This document shows positions 7,420 through 14,531 of a DNA stretch of 25,852 nucleotides, one piece after another (position 1 is the stretch's first letter; each line of letters starts with the position of its first letter). Under the pieces are notes generated by a model. It was not told where the DNA came from. It saw only the letters and a program-made list of their open reading frames with translations, and searched no databases. Origin of the DNA: a virus. The stretch lies in IMG/VR virus record IMGVR_UViG_3300011114_000942, positions 1 through 25,852 of that record. The stretch is one strand, 5' to 3'. The translations under genes and the position numbers were made by a program.

Positions 7420-9828
7420 TTAGAGTAGTGCGCGCGCGTACATTAGTTGATTTCTATACTTAGTGCGTTCAGTATAAGGTATATCTCTTTCAGTTCCATT
7501 GTTAAATACATTAGTTACGCTCGAACCTCCAGTTGATGAATTTATAGATGCTGCGCTGTTGCTGCTACTTTCGCCGCCTCTTATTGTTTGCACCGCAGCG
7601 ATTAATTTGTCTAGCTTTTTAGATATATCAAACCCTGGCATACCAGCTAAGCCGGCTATTGGAGATTCTAAAGGAACTCTTGGATTGGTATTAGGCTGTA
7701 GCGGTATAGTAGTATCAGCTGCTCGCTGGGTAATTGGATACCCATCTTTTGATTCTTTAAATACTCCCCCAAAACGGTCTTTTTTAACATCGGGTTGTTG
7801 TTTTTTTCTGTCTAGCACATTATCAAAAAGATCTTTTTTATCGCTCCCTATTTGCGGTTCTTTTCTATCCATCACTTTATCAAAAAGGTCTTTTTTGTCC
7901 ATCACTTTATCAAAAAGGTCTTTTTCATCGCTCACTTGGCGAGTCTTTTTGTTTACTTTTTCACTAGCTGGAACCTGAGATTTTTCTGTAGATTCCCCAG
8001 CCCCTCTTGGTGCCGAAGCGGTATTACTATTTCCCTCATTACTCGCTAGAGGTAACTTGACCGGTGGGTTTTCTTGAGCCTTTTTAATTTTTGTTTTATT
8101 GACACTACCTTGTACCGAACCAGGAAGTGAGGCTGTTTGAGTCTGATTTGGGGTCGATGGAGTTGCTCCAGACGGCATTGAGTCTGGGGTTGCAGGTTTT
8201 ACAGCTACTGGTGCTACAGGTGTTACAGGGGTTACAGGTGTTGTAGCTACAGGTTGCGCTACTCCAGTACCTGCCCCGGTTTTTGCTTCTGGTTTTGCTT
8301 TGTCCCCTATATCAATATCAAGATAACTAGCTATTTTATCTACAACCATGCTCGGCATGAATGGTAGTTTTTTAATGTTTTTTAATATTGTTTTAAATTT
8401 ATCCTTTACTCCGTCAGTAATAGCTTTATATATAGTACTTGCATCAAACTTTTCAGTTGTGGCCACTCCCTCTACTTTAGGCCCCTCCACTTTATCATCC
8501 ATTAACCACGCTATTACGCTACCCACACCGGGTATTAAAGTGAGACCAGCTTTTAATAATGACTTAAAACCGTCTTTAATTTTACCGCTTTTAAAATTAT
8601 CAAAAGCTTCTCCCAACTGTATAAGTGTTCCGACCCCTGGTAAATAGCGTAAGCTTTTTTTGACTTTATCCCCTATAAAACTACCAATCATGCTGAATAT
8701 ACCTTTAGAAGCGCCTGGCTTAACTTCTTCCTTCTTTTCATCTTTCTTTTCTTCCCCGCCACTCATTAAATCTATTAAGAAGCTAAGACCAGCTGCAACA
8801 TAACTTACTATAGTACCGACCCCAGGTACAAAGCCTGCAATACCACTTATTAAATTTAAAATACCTTGCGACCAGCCTTTAATGCCACCTTGCTTAAAAC
8901 TTTGAAATGCTAAGCCTATACTGAGTATATTACCTATTATAGGAAAAAATTTAAGCTTACTAGCTATTTTAGCTAAAAAAGGAGCCACAGTTTTAACTAA
9001 AACCGTAAGACCCGTATCCATAGTGGTATCCCCTTTTTTGGTTGACTCGGTTGTACCTGATAAATCTCGCGCTGCATTTAAAAAACCTAGCCCTATAGAC
9101 AGTGGTAAACCTAATGGGCCCAAAAATGTGGCCATACCTGAGGCTAAATCTATCAAGCCACCAACCACGTCCCCAGCAATAACTCTACTAATAGCAGAAC
9201 CTAAATTAATTATAAAGCCGATACCTGGTAGTTTTTTAGCTATAGGCCCTAAAAACTTTGCTAACGCTGGAAATAATTTGCTTGCAAGATTAACCACTTT
9301 AGGTAAAAATATATCTACTCCGAGCTTACCAACTTCTTTCATTAGCCCTTTCCAGGGTCCTTCATTAAACCAACTCCCAACAGCTAATGCTAAGGAACCT
9401 GCTAGACCGCCCACAAGCGGAATTAACGCACTACCAAACACTTTACTAAAAACTGAACCTACCGGGCCGAGCATTTTATTAAAAATACCACTTAGACCTG
9501 AGCCGCCTGATGATTCCCCCCCAGCGGGCGTAGCTACGGCTGCTGCAGATTTTGCAGATATACCTAGACCCTTTAACATTTTAACTACTTTTTCTAATAC
9601 AGGATCTTTAATCTCTGCTATTACTACTTCTTTAGGCTTTTCTTGAGTTAAAGCTTGCTTAGCTTCATCACCACTCGAATCGTCTCGGACTTGCTGTTCT
9701 TCTTGTAACGTAATAAGTTTATTAAAGCTTTCAATTAAACTCTTTAAATGCTTGTTATTAGTCTTAAATGCCGGTAAAAGCTCCGGGGGAAATGGGGATG
9801 ACTTCTGCTCGGCGGGCTTGCCAGTCAC
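7420..9828 (-). CDS. Tail tape-measure protein candidate (gp29 position), with internal repeats
   Basis: This 802-residue protein lies between the chaperone-like genes and the gp48-like gene, the place of the tape measure in T4 (gp29). The first 90 residues are polar and helical. Residues 110-445 hold hydrophobic glycine-rich helices and three related units at about 192-256, 289-356 and 386-445, each with LPGxG or FPxxG, an LGxAF-like helix, a G-rich turn and another PGVG. Such segments suit a protein that lines the tube and enters the inner membrane on ejection. Residues 510-630 are a Pro/Thr/Ser linker, 634-690 carry a KKDLFDKVMD repeat, and the end (700-802) may anchor to the hub. The first standard start is a GTG at 9826-9828, but the frame is open up to 9903, so the true start may lie upstream (see findings). 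Confidence 0.6.
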   Translation of the reverse strand: MTGKPAEQKSSPFPPELLPAFKTNNKHLKSLIESFNKLITLQEEQQVRDDSSGDEAKQALTQEKPKEVVIAEIKDPVLEKVVKMLKGLGISAKSAAAVATPAGGESSGGSGLSGIFNKMLGPVGSVFSKVFGSALIPLVGGLAGSLALAVGSWFNEGPWKGLMKEVGKLGVDIFLPKVVNLASKLFPALAKFLGPIAKKLPGIGFIINLGSAISRVIAGDVVGGLIDLASGMATFLGPLGLPLSIGLGFLNAARDLSGTTESTKKGDTTMDTGLTVLVKTVAPFLAKIASKLKFFPIIGNILSIGLAFQSFKQGGIKGWSQGILNLISGIAGFVPGVGTIVSYVAAGLSFLIDLMSGGEEKKDEKKEEVKPGASKGIFSMIGSFIGDKVKKSLRYLPGVGTLIQLGEAFDNFKSGKIKDGFKSLLKAGLTLIPGVGSVIAWLMDDKVEGPKVEGVATTEKFDASTIYKAITDGVKDKFKTILKNIKKLPFMPSMVVDKIASYLDIDIGDKAKPEAKTGAGTGVAQPVATTPVTPVTPVAPVAVKPATPDSMPSGATPSTPNQTQTASLPGSVQGSVNKTKIKKAQENPPVKLPLASNEGNSNTASAPRGAGESTEKSQVPASEKVNKKTRQVSDEKDLFDKVMDKKDLFDKVMDRKEPQIGSDKKDLFDNVLDRKKQQPDVKKDRFGGVFKESKDGYPITQRAADTTIPLQPNTNPRVPLESPIAGLAGMPGFDISKKLDKLIAAVQTIRGGESSSNSAASINSSTGGSSVTNVFNNGTERDIPYTERTKYRNQLMYARALL
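7759..7929 (-). repeat. KKDLFDKVMD peptide repeat inside the tape-measure candidate
   Basis: Residues 634-690 contain four related units: EKDLFDKVMD, KKDLFDKVMD, KKDLFDNVLD and the degenerate KKDRFGGVF. At DNA level the first two share a 28-base exact direct repeat (7868-7895 and 7898-7925), so unit number may change by recombination or slippage. The units are charged and amphipathic, in a region that otherwise looks disordered, and could bind a partner repeatedly. Confidence 0.85.
8494..9255 (-). repeat. Three hydrophobic glycine-rich internal repeats of the tape-measure candidate
   Basis: Three diverged units lie at about 9061-9255, 8761-8964 and 8494-8673. Each starts with a basic helix (KKL, SKLK, KKSLR), then LPGIG/FPIIG/LPGVG, a LG-A helix, a glycine turn, a second amphipathic helix and a closing PG(V)G with a hydrophobic helix. 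They are spaced about 97 residues apart and differ at DNA level, which implies an old duplication. Confidence 0.6.
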
Positions 9829-9932
9829 AACTTGTAGAAGCGCTTTCGCAGAATCTACAATTGGGGAAGCTGGATTTGCTGTACCTTCAGGAATATTAAA
9901 TACTTAGGTACCAAACAATGTAACCTAACGTA

Positions 9933-10727
9933 TTAGTTTAATGCAAACAACGAGGAATCTACCGTAAAATCTATATCTTGTGTAATACCAGCCTCATCTA
10001 CTCCTGGTATACGAGTTACTTTACGTTGAATTTCAGACACTACCTCGAGATATTTTAAAATTTGTTTTACAGATTTAGTCGGCAGTTTTTCCAGTACTGC
10101 ATATTTTTTTGGAAACGGTAAATCTTGATAGTTTAAATCCTGCGTTTGACCATTTACGTTGACTTCAATACGCTTAATAAATTTAGAGGTTTCCCCGATA
10201 AACGCTTCCCCTATAGTTTCATTAATCGTAACAGTTGCTTGATCATTTAAAGTTTTTTCTCTTACTTGCTTTTCAAGCAAATACTGATCTGTAAACAAAG
10301 GCATTCCGACCGTAATAGTAATTTGACCCTCGGTAAATGTCTCAGCAGCAGGCACTTCAATCTCCTTCAGTCTAGCGATACTCTCACTTAAGTTTAGTAT
10401 ATATTTTCTTTCATCCTGTGTAACTGCATAATCCGGCCCATATATGTTAACTCTATATTGTAGTAATATAGACATACTATCTAGCGCTGTTAAATTAGGG
10501 ATAATTTCCTTCTCAACGCAATTTTCAATAATAATTGCATATGCCGCCATAATAAATCTAGTCTGAAACACTGGGTTGTCTATTGCTGCTTTAAGTAAAG
10601 CTTTCTGTTGCCCTGTGGTGATACCCTTAAAAAGAACGTCTCTCTTTAAGCTTGGCACATAGAAAGATAGCGTATTTTCTTTACTGATAGTATCTAATAC
10701 GGAAAGAATGTTATTAAAATCGCTCAT
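9933..10727 (-). CDS. Baseplate hub assembly chaperone, gp26-like
   Basis: This 264-residue protein opens with LSFYVPSLKRDVLFKGITTG (about 19-38), followed by a helix QQKALLKAAIDN. That resembles the T4 gp26-type 'T4_baseplate' family, in which a beta-hairpin of the form 'xxLPSxgxxVxFxPftxxxE' precedes a helical region. Residues 140-200 are a second beta-rich part, and the end is helical (LEKLPTKSVKQILKYLEVVS). In T4 these small proteins help assemble the hub and are not major virion parts; here the pair of them just before the tape-measure candidate recalls tail assembly chaperones of other phages. It shares its plan with the gene upstream. No Shine-Dalgarno precedes the ATG. Confidence 0.62.
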   Translation of the reverse strand: MSDFNNILSVLDTISKENTLSFYVPSLKRDVLFKGITTGQQKALLKAAIDNPVFQTRFIMAAYAIIIENCVEKEIIPNLTALDSMSILLQYRVNIYGPDYAVTQDERKYILNLSESIARLKEIEVPAAETFTEGQITITVGMPLFTDQYLLEKQVREKTLNDQATVTINETIGEAFIGETSKFIKRIEVNVNGQTQDLNYQDLPFPKKYAVLEKLPTKSVKQILKYLEVVSEIQRKVTRIPGVDEAGITQDIDFTVDSSLFALN

Positions 10728-10766
10728 TTAAATGATTTATATACTATGCTATGGTTTTCAACTACT

Positions 10767-11687
10767 TTAAATTTGCGCAGGTACCCCGTTAAACATAGAA
10801 GTATTAGATGACTGACCGCTTTGCTCAGAGTCTTTTTGCTGGTTTACTCGTTGAAGGTGTATTGCCCAGTAAAGGTACATTTCAGCAGGAGTCATTTTCT
10901 CTATATACTCTCCAGAAAAGCCTAAATTAGAAATAAGGTTGAAGCTTAACTGGTATATATTATTAAGGTCATCAGTAAACACTAATTTGCAGAATTCTCT
11001 TAAAACATTAACATCTACAGATAGAGGGGTTTCTACTGCAAGCTCGTTTGAAAACGGCGACTTTATATATAACAGTTTATGCTCTACATTGTCTATCTCG
11101 ACGGATATTAAATGCTTTAAAACGCTCGTGGTTATTTGTACTGGTAAACTCTCTACTATACTACAACGATCTTGAAAGCTTAAGTCATTAAAATTGAGCG
11201 TGCTAGTCTCTGTTTTAATTGCATCTATACACGAAGCTAATTGGCAGGTATATAGCTGCTCAGGGGTTTTATCTAAAAAATGTAATTCATCTTTAGCTTT
11301 TGCTATAGAGTGAGAGACAATTACCCCTTTAAAAGACGTTTGGGAGAAATACTTTACATTGGTGAGTTTATCGAAGATCTCATCCAGTTTAACAGTATAC
11401 TCAAACGACTGCTTGGTCTGTATACAATTAGCAGTTAATTTTAAGTCCGGACTCACGCTAACAGCCCGAGCATTAACTAACAACACAACCTTGTCAATAA
11501 CATTAAGTCCTTCATGAAGTATCCCAGGTACTATTTGTTCAACCAAGCTATTACTATGAACTATAAACGAAGAACTGTCTTTGTTATAAAGGGATTTAAT
11601 TGTGTCTTTATAGGCCTTGCAAGGAATTTCTTTTGCCCAAACACTCTTGTTTAAGCCTGGCAAGTATACACTATAAACAAATCCCAT
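10767..11687 (-). CDS. gp26/gp51-like baseplate assembly protein, paralogue of its neighbour
   Basis: This 306-residue protein has the same layout as the next gene: an N-terminal hairpin (VYSVYLPGLNKSVWAKEIPC, about 4-23), a helix, a beta-rich centre, then a helical stretch with DLSFQDRCSIVESLPVQITT that parallels DLPFPKKYAVLEKLPTKSVK of the neighbour. Both therefore belong to the T4 gp26/gp51 kind of baseplate assembly factor. Residues 222-290 form an extra helical region ending in a short Gln/Ser-rich tail. Which of the pair corresponds to gp51 and which to gp26 cannot be told from sequence alone. It lies 35 bases after the last tube-fold gene. Confidence 0.55.
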   Translation of the reverse strand: MGFVYSVYLPGLNKSVWAKEIPCKAYKDTIKSLYNKDSSSFIVHSNSLVEQIVPGILHEGLNVIDKVVLLVNARAVSVSPDLKLTANCIQTKQSFEYTVKLDEIFDKLTNVKYFSQTSFKGVIVSHSIAKAKDELHFLDKTPEQLYTCQLASCIDAIKTETSTLNFNDLSFQDRCSIVESLPVQITTSVLKHLISVEIDNVEHKLLYIKSPFSNELAVETPLSVDVNVLREFCKLVFTDDLNNIYQLSFNLISNLGFSGEYIEKMTPAEMYLYWAIHLQRVNQQKDSEQSGQSSNTSMFNGVPAQI

Positions 11688-11722
11688 TTTAATAACTTAC
11701 ATATTTTAAATCTTAATTCAAC

Positions 11723-12580
11723 TTACCCGCGCGGAAAAATCGGGAGACCGCTAAGCTTCATGTAGTTTGGTAAATACGTTTTGGGTGCAATAGCCTGCTT
11801 TATTTTTGTACCAGCTATACTATCAGCTATGATACCTTTAGCTGGCAGAGCGCTTGTACGTCCACTAGCTTTACTTGCCGTTTCTATAGAATAATTAGAA
11901 TACAACCAGCTAACGCTTGTTATAGTTGTATCAGCCTTACCGAACGTTATTTGCTGTTCCCCAACGCTGGTAGGCACACATCCAAAAAAGGTAAACTTTT
12001 TACGTATTACGTTTTTACTATCAGTTTTATGGTCAAACATTAATACCACAATATCAGTTTTTACATTATAAGGAGAGTTGGCCGCCCGCGCATACAGCCC
12101 GTAATGAGACGCAGCAACGATCCATGGTCTGATAACCGCATCGATAAAAGAAGCATTGGTTTCTAAAAATGAAATATTTAATGCAGTTTTTTGCTCGCGG
12201 CTAGTTGACACCACCCCAGATAAAAGACCACCTGAGTTGTCTGAAAAAAGATCCTGCATACCCACTCTTCTTTGACCAAAACTCTCTCCAGGCAAATTAG
12301 CCCCATTTGCAAACAAACACTTATAACTATACGTGCCCTCGATACTGCCTATTAAGTTCTTTTTCTCAACATCAAGCCCCCAAGGCTTTGGTTCATAGAA
12401 TCCAGTCGCCCCCTCGTCAAAAGTTTTTATACCAAGAGGCATACCTGTCGACCCAAAACATATTAAAAAGTTTGAATTTAACGGAATTGAAGTTGCAGGA
12501 TCTCTTAAGAATTGCTCAAATATAACTAAATCAGACTCTGGTTCATTTTCAGCTTTAGCTTTAGGGCCATAGAGTTGCAT
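11723..12580 (-). CDS. Tail tube-fold protein, long variant
   Basis: This 285-residue protein ends its core with a segment (about 193-237) of the form RKKFTFFGCVPTSVGEQQIT followed by an SVSWLYSNYSI strand. This matches the 'xYxLxGCxPxxIG....' hallmark of the gp19 tube family seen in the neighbouring genes. FIDAVIRPWIVAASHYGLYA (about 139-158) resembles the conserved helix of tube proteins. The N-terminal 60 residues and the C-terminal 40, ending in GLPIFPRG, are additions. Position between the minor tube-like genes and the baseplate chaperones suggests a layer at the tube-baseplate junction (the job of T4 gp54/gp48). That role is inferred. Confidence 0.6.
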   Translation of the reverse strand: MQLYGPKAKAENEPESDLVIFEQFLRDPATSIPLNSNFLICFGSTGMPLGIKTFDEGATGFYEPKPWGLDVEKKNLIGSIEGTYSYKCLFANGANLPGESFGQRRVGMQDLFSDNSGGLLSGVVSTSREQKTALNISFLETNASFIDAVIRPWIVAASHYGLYARAANSPYNVKTDIVVLMFDHKTDSKNVIRKKFTFFGCVPTSVGEQQITFGKADTTITSVSWLYSNYSIETASKASGRTSALPAKGIIADSIAGTKIKQAIAPKTYLPNYMKLSGLPIFPRG

Positions 12581-12592
12581 ACTAATTAGTTA

Positions 12593-13276
12593 TTAACGGC
12601 CGCCGCGGCCGAAAATATTTGTAATAGCTCTTATAGCAGACGATGCTCTGTTAATTACGCCGCCTACAGTCGCCGCCGCGGTTCCTATAGTGCCTAATCT
12701 TCCGCCAAGGTCAGCGAGACCGCCTCTAGCGCCCGCAACCCCCATTTGACTATCAACCCAGTACTGGTATGCAATACTTGCTTGTATTTCTACTATAGCA
12801 CCACTACCGGTAGCGTTGTAGCTTATTGCGCCGAGATCAGTAATAAATGCCCCAAGCAGGGTATAAGAGCGTATTTCGTTTAGCTGATCATCAAAAAGAG
12901 ATAGAGTAATAGAGTTAGCTGTTAATTCACGAGGAAAAATATTACCAGAAGAAGAATCGACCCCGAACGTTCTTGTCATTGCGTTTTCTAGTTTTTGTCT
13001 AATATCTAAATTTTGATCTGCATAAAACGCTATCGGCCAGGATCCTGAACCTGAATAACTAACTGCGCCAGGTACATTAAACGTTAGTCCCATAAAGGGT
13101 GCGGTTTGTACTGAAATAGTCTTACCAGGCAATGTTGCTGTCTTAATAAACACTAAATCTTCATCCTCAAACAAGGATACTCCGCCTATATTAAAATTGG
13201 TTACTCTTAATTGAAAGTCTCGAGAAAAACCACTTTTTGTAGCACGCGCGTAAAAGTCCTGGATAGTTTGATTCAT
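12593..13276 (-). CDS. Tail tube-like protein (gp19 paralogue) with Gly/Ala-rich C-terminal tail
   Basis: This 227-residue protein is clearly homologous to the major tube. It opens MNQTIQDFYARATKSGFSRD against MSQTIQDFYRVAQSRGFSRD, and shares TLPGKTI / TLPDRQI, FMGLTFNVPG / FMGLPFNMPG and the closing AYQYW / AYHYW strand. It is longer by about 45 residues, which form a Gly/Ala/Arg-rich tail (GARGGLADLGGRLGTIGTAA and on to GRGGR). The tail could fill the tube lumen or bind the tape measure. It is probably a minor or baseplate-proximal tube ring. It lies 22 bases after the preceding gene. Confidence 0.75.
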   Translation of the reverse strand: MNQTIQDFYARATKSGFSRDFQLRVTNFNIGGVSLFEDEDLVFIKTATLPGKTISVQTAPFMGLTFNVPGAVSYSGSGSWPIAFYADQNLDIRQKLENAMTRTFGVDSSSGNIFPRELTANSITLSLFDDQLNEIRSYTLLGAFITDLGAISYNATGSGAIVEIQASIAYQYWVDSQMGVAGARGGLADLGGRLGTIGTAAATVGGVINRASSAIRAITNIFGRGGR

Positions 13277-13298
13277 GATCTTATATACTTATGCTATA

Positions 13299-13913
13299 CT
13301 AATTGCCATTCGGGTTATTTTCCGATATGACATACTGAAAAGCAATATTAACAGGTACTGTTGCAAACTCCCCACCATTACCAACACTATAGGACGTTGA
13401 ACCAATAGTGGATGGGAAACAACCTTTTAACGTGTACTTTCTAATTTCTTTTGGTATGCCATTAGTCATAGGATCAACCGCCGGAACCGGTCGATCTTGT
13501 GGAAGTGGGGTATAGTTTTTAATTGAATTCTCTATTAAAACTAGTTCTATATCTACGGGCCCTTGTACAATAGAAATATTCTTATGCTCATCAAACGTTG
13601 ATCTACTCCAGGTTTCTAGTATATCTCTTAATCTATAAGCAGAATCACAGTAGAATGTTACTGACCAGCTAGCGTTGTCTGGATAGTTAGCTGTCATAGG
13701 CACTATATAATCAAAAGTCTTAAAACTTACTGTAGAGCTAGATATTTGTCGGGATGGTATACTACCCCCTTGAGCGTATATTAACAAATCACTATTTTCC
13801 GCCCCGAATATACCCCCTATACTTTTAATACGAAACACATTATTACGCGCAAGACCACGCCCCGTAATAGTACTATAAAAATCGGCAATGCCGTATCCAG
13901 TCTGTTGCGCCAT
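13299..13913 (-). CDS. Tail tube-like protein (gp19 paralogue)
   Basis: This is a 204-residue tube-fold protein. Homology to the major tube is visible in YGIADFYSTITGRGLARNNV at the N-terminus, the IPSRQISSSTVSFK strand, YPDNASWSVTFYCDSAYRLR with the following helix, and the end segment IRKYTLKGCFPSTIGSTSYS. An insertion rich in proline (about 138-155, LPQDRPVPAVDPMTNGIP) separates the last two strands. It is the first gene after the intrinsic terminator, so it may be expressed less than the sheath and major tube, fitting a minor ring at the baseplate end. The function is inferred from homology and order. Confidence 0.7.
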   Translation of the reverse strand: MAQQTGYGIADFYSTITGRGLARNNVFRIKSIGGIFGAENSDLLIYAQGGSIPSRQISSSTVSFKTFDYIVPMTANYPDNASWSVTFYCDSAYRLRDILETWSRSTFDEHKNISIVQGPVDIELVLIENSIKNYTPLPQDRPVPAVDPMTNGIPKEIRKYTLKGCFPSTIGSTSYSVGNGGEFATVPVNIAFQYVISENNPNGN

Positions 13914-13940
13914 ATATAATATTTAATACTGGTACATAAA

Positions 13941-13966
13941 AAAAGCCCCACTTTTATGGGGCTTTT
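13941..13966 (-). terminator. Intrinsic terminator after the major tube gene
   Basis: A perfect 9-base-pair stem (AAAAGCCCC at 13941-13949 with GGGGCTTTT at 13958-13966) encloses an 8-base loop. Read on the minus strand the 3' arm runs into seven T residues, the layout of a Rho-independent terminator for minus-strand transcription. It sits in the 74-base gap between the major tube and the next tube-like gene, the largest gap between minus-strand tail genes except for the one before the tape-measure candidate. It would end or attenuate a sheath-tube transcript. Confidence 0.9.
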
Positions 13967-13987
13967 GAAAGTAAACTGAATCTATCT

Positions 13988-14512
13988 TTAAACGTGTCTC
14001 CAATAGTGATAAGCTAATGAAGCGGTAAAGGTAGTAGCCGCTCCAGTACCTTCTGTATTATAACCATCAATTGGTCCTAATCCTTTTATATAAACCCCGT
14101 AAAGTCTATATGTATTAACTACGTTTTGTTTATCGTCTAATTGCTCTAATTGAATTAACTTATCAATCCCACGGACGGATAAGTCTCCAACACTAGTACT
14201 ATCATCGAAAACATTATTAATTTGCCAATCCTCAAGCTTTTTACGGATAATGCCCTTTAGATCGTTACGAAATGCAACGCTCCAGCCCTCAGAGCCGGGG
14301 TATGTAACAGTTCCTGGCATATTAAACGGAAGACCCATAAAGGTTGCTTGTTGATTAGTGATTTGTCTATCTGGAAGTGTTTTTGTAGTAATATACACAA
14401 AATCATCTTCGTTAAATGTGTCCTCTCCGATAGAGGTAACTCGTAACATAAAGTCTCGTGAGAAACCTCTTGATTGAGCTACTCTATAGAAATCTTGAAT
14501 TGTTTGTGACAT
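13988..14512 (-). CDS. Major tail tube protein (gp19-like)
   Basis: This 174-residue protein is close to T4 gp19 in size (163 residues). It has the family layout: an N-terminal helix (IQDFYRVAQSRGFSRDFMLR), beta strands with TLPDRQI and FMGLPFNMPGTVTYPGSEGW (about 56-75), the helix IIRKKLEDW, and closing strands YRLYGVYIKGLGPIDGYNTE with a final aromatic ASLAYHYW. It stacks as rings inside the sheath to form the DNA conduit. It directly follows the sheath gene by 19 bases, the T4 18-19 order, and is followed by a strong terminator. Both fit high expression, so of the tube-fold genes here this is the best candidate for the main tube. Confidence 0.85.
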   Translation of the reverse strand: MSQTIQDFYRVAQSRGFSRDFMLRVTSIGEDTFNEDDFVYITTKTLPDRQITNQQATFMGLPFNMPGTVTYPGSEGWSVAFRNDLKGIIRKKLEDWQINNVFDDSTSVGDLSVRGIDKLIQLEQLDDKQNVVNTYRLYGVYIKGLGPIDGYNTEGTGAATTFTASLAYHYWRHV

Positions 14513-14531
14513 GGTGTTTAATTACTTAGGG

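Noticed and set aside
7430-7440. Alternating purine-pyrimidine GTGCGCGCGCG tract
   Set aside because: It encodes the last residues (YARALL) of the tape-measure candidate and is too short to claim a structural role.
9023-9646. Long plus-strand open frame (207 codons) opposite the tape-measure candidate
   Set aside because: It is antisense to a well-supported gene, is Pro/Ser-rich as the mirror of Gly-rich helices, and has no recognisable domain.
9904-9935. Frameshift fusion of the gp26-like chaperone with the tape-measure candidate (G/GT type)
   Set aside because: The tape-measure frame is closed by a stop at 9904-9906, downstream of the chaperone's own stop at 9933-9935, so a slip before that stop could not read through.
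10734-10741. TATAAATC (minus strand), near match to the T4 late promoter box
   Set aside because: It is only 6 bases from the ATG, is one base off the consensus, and similar AT-rich words precede many starts here by chance.
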